Source: Amylostereum areolatum (lineage: Eukaryota; Basidiomycota; Agaricomycetes; Russulales; Stereaceae). Taken from it: a stretch of 64,000 bases of DNA. The number at the start of each line of letters is the position of its first letter. Positions within the stretch are counted from its first letter, which is position 1. The translations under genes were made by a program, and so were the position numbers. This document shows positions 42,286 to 53,040 of this stretch, one piece after another. The notes beneath the pieces were generated by a model. It did not search any database, was not told where the DNA came from, and saw only the letters and a list, made by a program, of their open reading frames with translations. Location of the stretch: NCBI GenBank assembly GCA_012932865.1, contig SAXG01000042.1, positions 1-64,000 on the forward strand, read 5' to 3'.

Positions 42286-44395
42286 CTACATGCCCTGGTC
42301 AGCCTGCCAAAGCGCCTTCCTATCCGCGTCCAACTCTCCGAAAATTGAAAGTCGTGCTAGCTGAGCCTCCCACCCCTCCTGCTGCTCTCGGTCCAGCTGC
42401 CTTTGATATGCCTCGGGCAACGACTTCGCGGGTCGACAGCCGTAGCTTTCCCAACGAACAAGCCCCCCCACGACGTACTGGGTGAAAGAATACCTCTTTT
42501 CGCCCGGCCTTGTAGCGGTGTTTCCATGACGAATACCTGCAGACGACAGCAGGATTGTCGAGCCAGGAGGAAACCGGATGCAGATCTTGAGGTCCCAGAA
42601 GATCAGATGGCCACCAAAGTCCGGATCGAAGTCACCCAAGGCGGTGACTGAGCAGGGCGCGCTAGGGTAGTTTGTGCAGTCGTTGTGGTCGTGGCATATA
42701 GTCGTCGGGCCCATGTTGAACGTGCAGGTGGGATACACGCTGTTCTTGAAGTTTGCGCGGAGCGATGGCTGTCGCTCGCGAACTTGGTCGAGACGACCTC
42801 GAACGTGGCTGTATACCTTCGGAAAGTAGCTAGCGAAGCCGTCCGACGGAAAGGTTGAGCGGCTTGGGCCCCTACAAAAGCCGTAAGTCAGGCAGCGGGG
42901 TCCTGGACCAAGGTGACGCACCTTCTGACCGCCTCCGTACGACACGCCGGTCGAAACGGCGACATACTCGCCACGACGGTGGTGAGAGAACATGCCTCCG
43001 AACGTGCCATCCAGGGCACCCCGCTCGAGCTCGAAAAGGTCAGCAATGCGTTGCATCGCCGCCTCCCATCTGTCCTCGGGCGGGCGATCATCCTCCTCAG
43101 CGGGCATGCCCAGGAGAACCGCGATGATACGATCGCGACCGTCCAGCACCACATAGGAAGTCCTTCGAGCGACGTCAGCACTGTTATAAAGGGTGAGACA
43201 AAGGCAGCATGCCTTCCGTCCCATGGGAAGGTGGCGAAGCCCGCCTCGGTGAGTTCCTCGATGGTCCACACCTCGCCCTTCTTGAGGGCACGCAGGCGCG
43301 CCCCCGTGTACGCTCCTTTCTCGACCCGGTACTCGACGTCGCCGAGGCCGTCGACGTTAATGACGCGCGCGGCAACCCCTCGCGCGAAGAAGGACTTCTT
43401 GTGTGATTTGTCGAACCCGTCTGCATCTTCAGCTTTGCGGTGGCGACCCTCTCGTCGGCGGCGAGCAGACGATCCCGCATTCGAAGGCCGTTCGCGCAGA
43501 GCCTTGGTCCCTTGTCGCCAGGCCTTTCCCGGCGTATGCCCGGCAGGCTTGGGGTCAACGGTAGGCCCCTCCCCCTCCTCACGCGGCGCGTGGCTCGAGG
43601 CATCGGGTCGGCCGCCCTCCCTCTTCCTCGCCCCCCTCGCTCCTCTCCTGTTCCCTCGTCCGCATTTGCTCTTGGCGGCGCCGTCGACGATGTTGTTGTG
43701 AGAGTTGGCGGGTGCAGGCCCGGACGACTCAGCAGGTCCCGCTTCAGGCGGCGGCGGCGACGACAGACGCTTGCGCTTACGCTTGCGGCCCATTGCGCTC
43801 GCGGTCCCCATCACGGACGCAGGTGCGGCGAGCGCCGAGTCGGGGGTGCACGAGACGGCGGTCCTCGCAGATCCAGCCGTGGGCCCAGGGCGTGATCCGC
43901 CAGGGACTTGCAGGGGCGGGGGCAGGGAAGGAGAGCAAGTGGGAGGGGGGCGCGTCGGAGGGTGCGAGGTCGGGGACAAGGGCGGAAGCGGGGAAGGAGA
44001 AACGGGGGTTGGTTGGTGGGACCGTTTGGGTTCAAGGGATTGAAGGGCCTGGAGGGCGGAGGAGAGTTGCAGATGATCGAATGGGTCCGGCGTGCACAGC
44101 TCGAGCTCCGACTCCCCACGTGAGGACGCGGCGGACGCGGTCACGGGAGTCAACGAAGTCGGCGACCAGAACGCGTCGCCGACGCCTCCGTCTTCAACGC
44201 TATCGCCGTCGCTGCTCCCCTCACCCTCGTTCTCGTCCCACCCCTCCGCGATCTTGTCGTCTTTCTTCACGGCGTTCTTGAGAAGGTCCTCGTAGCGTAA
44301 GTTGGTCTTGAATGCGCAAGCGCTGCCGAGGCCGAGGTACGTTCGCCCCGATCGAGTGACACGGTCAAGGGCTTCGACGACTTGAGCGGCGGGCT
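42286..44395 (-). pseudogene. TET/JBP-like 2OG-Fe(II) dioxygenase, frame-disrupted
   Basis: The C-terminal half reads GGMFSHHRRGEYVAVSTGVS then YGGGQK, FASYFPKVYSHV, CHDHNDCTNYPSAPCSVTAL, GDFDPDFGGHLIFWDLKI, RFPPGSTILLSSAGIRHGNT and KRYSFTQYVVGGLVRW. The H-x-D (HND), the distal His (RHGN) and the 2OG-binding Arg (KRYSF) of the double-stranded beta-helix are present, as in the TET/JBP-like family expanded in agaricomycetes. The N-terminal half (from an acceptor at about 44395) is low-complexity and basic, with KKRKR-type runs, ending in EELTEAGFATFPWDG. Two problems are visible. The reading frame changes just after WDGR (about 43210) with no normal intron. After GGGQK an intron-like stretch (about 42870-42919) leads into a frame that breaks at about 42855, and the segment normally before GFAS is missing. 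It could be a pseudogene or contain sequence errors. Upstream exons are not resolved. Confidence 0.7.
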
Positions 44396-45159
44396 AAAAA
44401 ATTAAACAGGGCCGGTCAGAAAGTCACGAAAATTACAGCATGAAGGAGTGAAAAGAAAGGCGGGTGAAACACAATAGCTGCGCGGTGCGACGCGTGCTCG
44501 ACGCGCAAAAGCGCGCGCTCGTTCAGCAGGTGCAGCGACCCCCGCGCGTTGGTGTCTTGGCGAGACTCTTCCGCTGCTTGGGGCGCGCTCCGTGCTGAAC
44601 GATGCGTCTGAACGCGTTGAGTCGCGTTGAGTCGCGCCTCCACCCATAAACAATCAGATATGCACTCGCCATATTCGTGAACGTCGAGATAAGTTTTGAG
44701 GGCAAAAACCGGACGGGGCGAGGAAGAATGCGAGGATGCTGGGGCGTGGTGGTGGTGGTGGTTGGGGAAGAGGTGGCTAGGGAGTCGGGGGTGGCATTGC
44801 CATTACTACTGACAGCTTGTAGACCCTTATTTACACCACCTGTCAATTATGTCAATTATATAAGACTTAAAGCTTAAAGCTTAAATTCCCGGACTCCGGA
44901 CTCCGGACCATCACCGCGGCGGTACCTGGGCGGCATCAGACGGCATCGCTCCCGCCGTGCGCTTGCCCGTCGTCATCGTCGCCGACGGCGACGACGAGTT
45001 CTCCCTCCCTCCTTATGCCAGAGCCCTAGAAATGGATACGTTCTAAGCATAGTATTCACGAGTAGGTTACAATGCAATGAGCTGAGTTACGTGAAAAAAT
45101 TTCTTTTTTTCAAACAAACACGTAGAGATGGCATACGCACGGGATTCATTCGAGGATCA
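44396..45159. other. Intergenic region with possible upstream exon(s) of the dioxygenase gene
   Basis: A basic, Arg-rich minus-strand frame (about 44523-44670) could be a 5' exon but has no supporting motif. Short direct repeats occur: GCGTTGAGTC twice at about 44613-44635, TTAAAGC-type at 44866-44885 and GGACTCC-type at about 44888-44908. Confidence 0.3.
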
Positions 45160-47145
45160 CTATATCTGCACTTCCCGCCCGATCTCCACCGCGCCCTCGC
45201 CGTTTTCCTGCAGAACGTTGAAAGTCCCGTCAGTGTTTTCGTCCCCCCATTGCCGAAGGTGCCCTTGTACGCTGAGGTCGGGCACAACTGCCCCCCACTC
45301 CTCCGCCCACTCCTTTCCTATGTCAACGGCACGGTGATCTGACTCGACATGGAAGTGGTCCACGTGCAAACTTTGAAGCGTAGACCCGCATTGGGCGCGT
45401 AGCTTCAGGGTGTCGAGGAATTCGTTGTCGTAGTCGTAGCTGTCGTTGGCCTTGGACGCCTTGTCACGGATCTGGAGTGCGGAGATGGACAAGTGGCGTA
45501 AGTCAGGGAGGAGGAAGGTGTCGGGCGTGGCGTTTTCTCCCAACGAGTTGAGCAGGGGTCCATATGAGTACGCCATATCCGCTACACGAAGAGAATTGAC
45601 CTTCAAAAACTTGCGCATCAGGCCAGACCAGGACTCGGGTTTGTGCCATGCAAACGCCGAAAGCTCCAGAACTACGATCCTGGACGCATCGAGGGCGACA
45701 TGGACGTCGTCGAGCGCATTCATGAAATGAGGTTTGCTGTAATCCCAGCCGTGGAAGGTGATGGCCGACGTGCACAGGAAGTCTCGCGCGAGATAGCGTG
45801 TTTTGGCCAACTCTTCATGTTGCACACCGTGGGACGGGGTGCAGAAGTGTAAGGTGGCGCAGTCGCCAAGATCGTCCTCGACGACTGAGACGCCTGTGAC
45901 AGGGGAGTGCTGGGCGGACGCATTGACATGTTGCATCAGCTCCTGCAACAGCGCACGACGATCAAACTGTAGGACCGGTAGCAAGGATGCGGTGGTCGGC
46001 GACTCCAGCCATGCTGGGCTGTGGACGTTGAAACGGAGCAAAGCGGCACTGGGGAGGGAGACGTGAGACCATAACGACCTGCACCTAGCGAGCGCGTCAT
46101 CGACACAGAACTCGGTCAACTCGGGCAAGGAGATTCTCGGCTCCTCGATGGGTACCATGGGAACGGTGTGACTGAGGTGGAGGACTTGGAGGAGGGAAGA
46201 AGTGCGGATGAGGCTCCAAATGAATGCGTCCCAGGGGTACCGCCGGTCCGTTTCCCAAAGGGGAGTAGTGTCGGTGAGTTCGAGAAAGGTAAGGGAGGTC
46301 GACGATATAGTGACGAGGGGGATGAATGTGTTTTTGAGGGATAGGTGACGGATATGGGGGACGTTGAGTCTGTGGCCGGCCATTTCGGTAGCATGGCTAG
46401 TGGCGGTACCACTGACAGCGACTTCGCCTGAGTAGGGAGGGGAGTACAGTTCGACCTCGAGTCTTTCGACGGGTAGATCGGGCGTCTCCTCGAGCTTCAT
46501 GAACGCGTCCGACTGCCAGACTTGGCGATTCGAATACGGTTCGTATATTTCTATGACCTTCGCACGGTGAAGGTTGCTGATGGCGAAGGTGCAGGTTTGA
46601 GGCAGCAGGATATTTTGGCGAGCGTCGATGTGAAGAGTGATTGGGAGAGTCTGCGCACGGGTCATAAGGTCTGCGTGGCCGTGGGGTATCAAACACACAA
46701 TGCCCGCCCACAGGGCGGGGTTGGCGAGTAAGATGTTCCTCAGGTGGCGGCAAACGTGTCCCACCCGGATCCACCCAAGGGCATCATAGGGGGGTTCGGC
46801 CGAACGAGAACGGATGATATTGCCTTTGAAGGATGTAGTGGGAGGGTCGCGGAGAGCGATGATGGTTGCGATTTCGTTCAGGACTTCGGGTGGCATTTGA
46901 AGAAGAGGAGTGCACGCGTTATGCCGCATCTTGAGTTGTTGGACGGCGCGTTCGAGAACATGCAGGTTATTGTCAACGCAGCGGCGAACTCCAGCAATGT
47001 CGTGTCCGACCTTCAGAAGGATGTCTACGTCGTCGATTTCATGCTGCAGGGCCACTGCGATCGTGTGCGCCCTGCATTCATCGTTAGTCTCGAACTGCCC
47101 GCGAGGAGAAGGGGTTATGCACCGGTTTCCAGTAGCGATATCCAT
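45160..47145 (-). CDS. F-box/LRR-type protein
   Basis: A single long exon of about 660 residues starts at 47145 (MDIATGNRCITPSPRGQF). The first 75 residues form a probable coiled coil (ALQHEIDDVDILLKVG, LHVLERAVQQLK). An F-box-like segment follows: LLQMPPEVLNEIATIIA, then WIRVGHVCRHLRNILLANPA and LWAGIV, a pattern common in basidiomycete F-box proteins. The remainder has irregular leucine-rich stretches (LNVPHIRHLSLKNTFIPLV, SLLQVLHLSHTVP, LLPDLRHLSISALQ). Such proteins are thought to link substrates to SCF ubiquitin ligases. No substrate can be inferred. A Met further upstream in the same frame (47412) would overlap the neighbouring SUN gene's 3' end and lacks conserved sequence, so 47145 is preferred. 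Confidence 0.75.
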   Translation of the reverse strand: MDIATGNRCITPSPRGQFETNDECRAHTIAVALQHEIDDVDILLKVGHDIAGVRRCVDNNLHVLERAVQQLKMRHNACTPLLQMPPEVLNEIATIIALRDPPTTSFKGNIIRSRSAEPPYDALGWIRVGHVCRHLRNILLANPALWAGIVCLIPHGHADLMTRAQTLPITLHIDARQNILLPQTCTFAISNLHRAKVIEIYEPYSNRQVWQSDAFMKLEETPDLPVERLEVELYSPPYSGEVAVSGTATSHATEMAGHRLNVPHIRHLSLKNTFIPLVTISSTSLTFLELTDTTPLWETDRRYPWDAFIWSLIRTSSLLQVLHLSHTVPMVPIEEPRISLPELTEFCVDDALARCRSLWSHVSLPSAALLRFNVHSPAWLESPTTASLLPVLQFDRRALLQELMQHVNASAQHSPVTGVSVVEDDLGDCATLHFCTPSHGVQHEELAKTRYLARDFLCTSAITFHGWDYSKPHFMNALDDVHVALDASRIVVLELSAFAWHKPESWSGLMRKFLKVNSLRVADMAYSYGPLLNSLGENATPDTFLLPDLRHLSISALQIRDKASKANDSYDYDNEFLDTLKLRAQCGSTLQSLHVDHFHVESDHRAVDIGKEWAEEWGAVVPDLSVQGHLRQWGDENTDGTFNVLQENGEGAVEIGREVQI

Positions 47146-47392
47146 AACGGTGAATTGGTGCTCGCGGTATAAAAAAAAGGTAAGCTGGGAAGTAGGAGGT
47201 GAGCGAGGATGCGATATTAATGAAGGCCATGAGCACGAAAAGGTCAAAGACTCGTTCAGTGCGAGTGGCGAAGAAGGTTGACAGTGCAGCGACAAAGGAA
47301 CCGGATCAACGAAGCGGTCTTGCGGTTCTGAGGCAAACGCCGCACGAAGTCGTACAAGGCATGATACACGAGGGTACTGCAGAAGGGTACGT

Positions 47393-48371
47393 TTACGGCA
47401 CATGTCGACCATGGACCTTTACACGATCCAAACGAGTACTTTCTCCGCCCCAATTATTCAAAACCTCAACCATAACAGCTCCCAGAGCGACCCCACGCCT
47501 CCCGAGACCCTTCCAAACATCAAAGCACTGAAGCACGTCCTGGGAGTTGTTGTCGTATGTAAATGTGGCTATCGGGATAAGGGAGCGGTCCCCGAGGGCA
47601 ATGTCCGGATGTAGATTGGTTGCGTTGTACATTGCCAAAGAATCCGGCAGGTCTGGGTAGAAGGATTCGAGCCCGGCGCCCTCCAGCACCCCCCAGAGCA
47701 ACATGTCTCGAGGGGCGTCGCCTCTGGCCGACGAGAACCGCTTGTGTCCGATAGAGACGTGAGTAACGACGACAGCTTCTCTCGAGAGGACAATGCCAAC
47801 ACGAGCCTTGGATCCGGCTATCTCCCAATACTCCCCCCCTCCATTGTCGTCACCGATGATTGCCGCCGGATCGAAGAAGGTCGGATGGGTAAGCGCCGTC
47901 CACAGAGAGGTTGCAGTCCTGTCTCCGTTCGAAGTGAGTTGAGGGACGATCTTGCCCCCGCTTGACGCTCTTGCGTAGTCCCGACGCTCCATATCGTATT
48001 CTGTATCGAGGGTGTGAAGCATGCGGCGGATGATACGCTGTTCTATGGGAAGATAAAGCATGGCTATGGCCATAGTGTAGACCGCGAAAAGGGCGAGAAC
48101 CTGTAGCTTCGTGAGTACGTATTTCACGATGGAATCGAAAAGGATTACCGCAGATGCGCTATAGCCTTCAAGGCAGTGCTTTCTCGCATACGACTCCGAA
48201 GTGGGAGGTTGTGGATGGAGGCGCTGGTAAGGTATAGTGGTCAGGAGGGGACAGGCATGGGAGACAACTGCCACTCACCGGCGGGTCGCCCTCACCGTCG
48301 CCAAAGCGCTCCGAGACGAAGCGTTCGGACGTCTCTACATCGGAAAGAAACAATTTTCGAAGGAACTTCAT
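47393..48371 (-). CDS. SUN-domain membrane protein
   Basis: Exon 1 starts at 48371 (MKFLRKLFLSDVETSERFVS) and ends DGEGDPP. An intron of about 55 bp leads to RLHPQPPTSESYARKHCLEG. A transmembrane helix follows (LQVLALFAVYTMAIAMLYL), a short helical linker (MLHTLDTEYDMERRDYARA), and a SUN domain of about 190 residues: DPAAIIGDDNGGGEYWEIAG, GIVLSREAVVVTHVSIGHK, APRDMLLWGVLEG, ATFTYDNNSQDVLQCFDVW and VMVEVLNNWGGE then RLDRVKVHG. The order of blocks, including the closing NWG and RVxVHG, is diagnostic of Sad1/UNC-84 (SUN) domains. It may span the nuclear envelope or ER with the SUN domain in the lumen. Agaricomycetes carry many such single-pass copies, so a classical LINC role is uncertain. Confidence 0.82.
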
Positions 48372-48689
48372 TGTTCGGTATAAAGCGAGACGAAGATGTC
48401 GGAAGGTGCGCTGGAGGCCGAGACGATGACTGACGAGGCGAGCAGGTAGTGCTCTGTTGTCAAAAGGCGTCAGAGTAAGTTAAAGAAGTCCTAGGGTGCC
48501 AAAAGGCACGTGATACACCGAGATAAAGTGGCTTTGAACACAACTTAAATAAACACGTAGCATTGTTATGAGTCGTGACAAAAGGGAAAGACTGAAAGGT
48601 ACGATACTAAATGAAGGCTAGACTCAAAATCAACTACACACACATTTACATACGCACGTAGATCGGAAAAGTAACGACTTCGAGTCGAG

Positions 48690-50257
48690 CTAAACAGATG
48701 GAAGATGGAGCGGTTGTGAACTACGCGCCCTTACCTGTTGAAGCCTGTCGACCCCTCTCTGTATGCTCCGGAGATGAACTTCGATGGGGATTGCGTTCCT
48801 TGTGAGCTCGGGTCCTGCCGCGCGAGATCGCAAGTCTTCCATTTGAGATTGCATGTCGAAAAGGGTGAGTTGAGCGCTGGCGATGAGAGCAGCGGCTGTT
48901 CTTCGATACTCGCCCAGGTTGTGCAGGAGATTTCGATGTCCATACAGACGCCTCAGCTCTGCTTTGTTCCACCCCAACTGAGTCAGCATCAGGTCCTCCA
49001 CTTGATGCTGATACTTCTCTAGGTCGCCGTCTTCCAGGGAGATGATCATGTGTATGTTGCGTAGTTGTTCTTCGAGTTCGTCCAACGATACAGAGGTCTT
49101 GTCCGCGAAGAGGATCGCACGGCGGAGCTCTTCTTCGCATACTGACATGGCGGTGGTGAACGTTTCGATTACAACGGCCTGAGCGTTGTCTTGAATATGC
49201 TTCTTCATCAACCAAGACGGCAGGGAGGGCTCTGTCTCCGCCTTGTGGGCTTCTTCAATTTTGGCATGGGCGTATTTGTTGGCAGAGATGACACTACACA
49301 GGCAGCGATTTGTGAGTTGGGGCCAATGACGAAAAGGATCACATACGCATCGATGCCTCCGCCGACGGCAGCGTCGAACTTCTGCAGTGCACGCCCGGTA
49401 TCGCGCGCCTGGATGGAGAAACGCTGGAGCTTGAAAGCCAGGTCGTCACGGGATTTGAGATCGCTAGCTTTCACCAACCATATCACGTCGTCTACCGTGA
49501 GCTGGGCCTTCTTGAGATCGGAGGCCAGAGTTTTGTCGACCAGGACTTGATCCATTAGGTTCACCATGCTCGTTCCTTGGAGAGTCATGAGGCCAGGAAA
49601 ATTCGTGGATTGTATCGTAGAAGATGGGGCAGGGTCGTTGGAACAGATGTAGGAAACCCCGGGAAGGGAGCAGGGGCTAGAAAGAGGAAGGGCTCCGAGG
49701 ATGACATTGGAAAGGATGACGAAGAGGGAGAGAAGGGACAGCCGAGAGCGTAAAAGCCGAAAGCCGCGACGGAGAGTGAATCTTCCGAGGTGGAGGAAAC
49801 AGACCGCCCTCACAAGGTAAGAAAGGCTCTCTGAGACGATGACCAGGCCAGCTTGAACATACGATGTAGACCACGCTTCCATGGAGCAGATCAGTTGAAC
49901 AGCAATCTGTGCAGCAAGGAATCAGCTCACCGAGTTCCGGTTCGACACCGATAAGGGGGGCGGGGTCCAGGATCGGGTCTTGGAGGTCGCGTCCTGTATG
50001 CCACCGATACGTTCAAGTTACTAGAAGGCAGCGAACGAGGGGCATACCTGGACAACGTTCTCGGCCGCTCTGATTCTGCGTCTCGGCGGAAGTGGTCGAA
50101 TGTATCTCGGTGTTGGTCGCGTTGCCTGAAATGTTTTTGTCACCGGTCAGTGAGATAACGACCAACCTACAACGTACTCACCTGGGGTTTCAAGCAAAGA
50201 TGGCACGAAGGATGAGGTGTGCGTTTCGGGCTCAGGAGAAGATTGCTGGACTGGCAT
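48690..50257 (-). CDS. Membrane/coiled-coil protein of unknown function
   Basis: The likely start at 50257 reads MPVQQSSPEPETHTSSFVPS. Two short exons follow (NATNTEIHSTTSAETQNQSG and a linker). The main exon starts near ICSMEAWSTSYVQAGLVIVS. It contains a hydrophobic segment (LLSLFVILSNVILGALPL) and NFPGLMTLQGTSMVNLMDQV, with helices such as LASDLKKAQLTVDDVIWLVK and LQRFSIQARDTGRALQKFDA. After an intron at about 49295-49346, VISANKYAHAKIEEAHKAET joins a long coiled coil (LDELEEQLRNIHMIISLEDG). The C-terminus reads LQQVRARSSQPLHLPSV if unspliced; a GTAAGG donor at about 48735 allows an alternative end near 48630. The same layout occurs in many agaricomycete proteins with no known function. 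Confidence 0.65.
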
Positions 50258-50609
50258 GGTATGGGACGTGGGGGGTTTGGGGGAATGGAATGAGTTCTCG
50301 GCGGGGGGGGGGGATTAAAAGGCTTGGACGACCTCAAGTGGCGTGAAAGGGTTGGTGTTCAAGGCACGAAGTACACAAAGGAGAAGGAATACACCGGTCC
50401 GAAGGCTTGCATTGTCTCATAACTGTTTCAGACGGGCTACTTCAGCGTTTAATCATTAACTCCGAACCTCCACTTAGCCTTGAGTTCGTCGCATGATCAC
50501 AGCCACATCTACATATAATTCACGTTCGACCTATGGGTTCAACTCAAATACAAGAACAGCCTGGATACCATCATGCAACATACTAATGAGCTCATCAGCC
50601 AGAGCAGCG
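50258..50609. other. Intergenic region
   Basis: It contains an 11-12 base G run at about 50308-50319. No gene is recognised. Confidence 0.3.
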
Positions 50610-51233
50610 TCACAAGTATCCCTGATCAAAATCGGTTGAGCATTGACGACAGTGAAGAGCGAGTGGAAACTCGCACCGGTATGTCACATCGTCAAATTGA
50701 GATTTGAATCTCTCAAACTTTCTGTGATCCCTCCGTATATCCATCATCAACCAATTCAGCTTAACGCCCAGCTCCCCGCGTTGGACTGGATCATCTCGGC
50801 GAAAACGTCGGTCATCCACGGCGACGCACGTCTTGATCTTGTCCAGAGCAAGGCCGCGCGTGGTGAGAGCACAATTGAGAAGCTTCTCCATGTTATGGGC
50901 TTCAACTTCGCTGAGATTGGAGAAGTTCGGGCCGAACAAGGCATCTCCGACAGACGCGACGGAGTCGCCATGGTGCGTTGAAGAAAGTATGGCGCATATG
51001 GCGACATACGCGTTCTTGATGCTGCAGTAGGACTTGTGCGTGAAGAATATGGCCTCCGACACAGCCTTTGCGACCTCGATGTTGGACGACGCGACTATTT
51101 GCGCCAGGGCGGAGGTTTGTACACTAAACGACGACGGTTCTGCGAAGCGAGGTTGGTCAGGTTTAGACCTCGACCTTTCGGGAGAGCCGGGAATCTCACC
51201 TTCGAGCGAAAGAAAACCTTCCGGGGTATTCAT
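50610..51233 (-). CDS. Unknown single-exon protein
   Basis: The frame of 207 codons starts at 51233 (MNTPEGFLSLEGEIPGSPER). A Ser/Pro-rich N-terminal 35 residues is followed by a helical region (TSALAQIVASSNIEVAKAVS, SIKNAYVAICAILSST, EVEAHNMEKLLNCALTTRGL) and a mixed C-terminal part. No signal peptide, transmembrane helix or known motif is seen. The overall layout (disordered start, helical globular domain) resembles its neighbour at 51687-53040, but I see no clear sequence identity between them. Function unknown. Confidence 0.5.
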   Translation of the reverse strand: MNTPEGFLSLEGEIPGSPERSRSKPDQPRFAEPSSFSVQTSALAQIVASSNIEVAKAVSEAIFFTHKSYCSIKNAYVAICAILSSTHHGDSVASVGDALFGPNFSNLSEVEAHNMEKLLNCALTTRGLALDKIKTCVAVDDRRFRRDDPVQRGELGVKLNWLMMDIRRDHRKFERFKSQFDDVTYRCEFPLALHCRQCSTDFDQGYL

Positions 51234-51686
51234 GATGACGCCGGGTGTGATTTACTTCAAGGGTGATCTTGTGTGTAGAACACAGGAAGCAGCCCTCCTT
51301 TATATGACCAGCGCTGCGAGTGGCATTCTCACGCAGACAGGTCCCAAGAGCTGGAATTGATCCGGGTAGACCCCGAGAACAAAGCATAGCGGAGGTCTAG
51401 AAAGTGCCTTTTGTCAAGACCGCCTTCGGCACTTAGGAGACACAAACAATTCAATTTTACACTATTTATGAATGAGATAATTCGGACATCACAACTCGAA
51501 ACAGTCTAAAAGCATATTGAGGGGAAGCATCTAGCGTGGATGGGTCAGTGTTGTTCAGGAAGATGCGGATGAAGCCTACGTTCTGAGGAGCACATTCTTG
51601 AGGACCGCGACGGCGTATTAGGCGGAAGCGATCTAATGTGGATAGGTCAGCAGTGTTCCCGAGAAGACGTGGGGGAGGCTTACATT

Positions 51687-53040
51687 CTAAATAGGACTTT
51701 CTTTGAGAACCACGACAGGATCACAGCCATTGTCCCTAAGCTTCATCGCCTCAAGGACGGTTTCCTTCTGGGTGATCGCCCTGTGACATGGGGGATAAAG
51801 ACGATGCAAAGAGGTTGGGGGGAATAACGCACCAAAAAGCAACGCGATCAAGTTTGTCAGTCACATTGTCGGTGATCGGCCGATCTTTGAGCAATCCTAT
51901 GAAGCCCCTAATCTTGGTTATGAGAAAGCCTCGGGAGATTGGAGTGTTCTTGTAGTATTTCTTGCGATCTACGACGATCTCCACCGTATCGATATTCTCG
52001 GCACCCATGACGTGCGACAGCAAGACGTTGAGCACCCGAGCCTCGCACTCAGGCAAACTCTCGACGACGTGAGTCTGAGGAGAATCCCATCTGTCGAAAG
52101 CGTCTGAAGGGCCCCTTTGCGTGTTGGCGATGAACGACATCGCACCGGAGATCGCATCGTAAGGTCGGTAGTTCTGGATCAGCCATCGTGCAAATGGCAG
52201 AGCGATATTGACGTGTGAGGTAATTAGGTTGCTTCCGACTTCCGCGAGCAAAGAGCGCTGATCTAGATCTGAGCGAGCATCAGTATGTAAATGAGAATAG
52301 GTGAAGTGAGTATTACTCTGTATGTTGTGCGATGACAGCGAAGGGCCGACCGGAGAAATGTTGGTATGTTTGACGGGCGATTTGGACGTAGTAGCCCAGG
52401 GCAGGGAGCGCTGATCAAAGTCTGCACGAGCATAAAACCACATCAGCATGGACACGGGATCGCGTGACGTGCGCCTTACTTCGTATATTCTGCGATCCAT
52501 ACGAAGGGCCAGTGGGAGGAACGTTGGCTTGATTAACGGGTGTCCCGTACTTAGCAGCGGAATCTACAGTACGTGTGAGCAACTTGAAGCATAAAGGGGG
52601 TAAAAACACGTGCGAGAATGTGCCGTCACGCTAGCGTCGGCATGGTTCATAGACACATTGAAGCGTGCGAGTTCTGCAGTGCATGTAAGTAACATCGAAC
52701 CGTCGGTAACGCGAGGAAGACACGTACTGGAAGAAAATGTGGGTGCTCCTAGACGACCAGCTTCACCAACATCGACGATAGACGATTGCCCCCACTTCCT
52801 CTTGCCTTGGCTTCCGAACGCCATGCCATTGACGGAGGAAGGGACACGCTCAAAGGCCCGCTGACGTGGACGTGGATCGTACGTGCGGAGTCCATATGCG
52901 CGGGGTCCGTACGGTACTAAACAAAGGCATGAGGGGAAGAGCGATGAGAAGCCTAAGGACATACCCTGAGGCGTGTTTCGGAGCGTCGGTGTGCTGGGAG
53001 TTTGCGTGGAAGGCGAGTTGGAAGATGAGGTGAAGGCCAT
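51687..53040 (-). CDS. Unknown multi-exon protein with duplicated exon
   Basis: The ATG at 53040 reads MAFTSSSNSPSTQTPSTPTL. Exon 2 has PYGPRAYGLRTYDPRPRQRA and GMAFGSQGKRKWGQSSIVD. Two tandem exons of about 100 bp follow, with related products (AAKYGTPVNQANVPPTGPSY and SPVKHTNISPVGPSLSS, each preceded by a similar intron). After DLDQRSLLAEVGSNLITSHV comes a helical domain (NIALPFARWLIQNYRPYDAI, ECEARVLNVLLSHVMGAEN, EIVVDRKKYYKNTPISRGFL, DNVTDKLDRVAFW). A further 50-bp intron then leads to AITQKETVLEAMKLRDNGCD and a TAG at 51687. The family is not recognised. The last exon gives a coherent end and is preferred to the unspliced stop at 51751. Confidence 0.6.

Noticed and set aside
42888..44281. 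Several plus-strand open frames of up to 260 codons
   Set aside because: They lie antisense to the GC-rich low-complexity part of the dioxygenase gene, are Arg/Pro/Ser-rich and carry no motif.
45091..47281. Plus-strand frames antisense to the F-box gene
   Set aside because: They are short, without motifs, and fully explained as shadows of a 660-codon exon.
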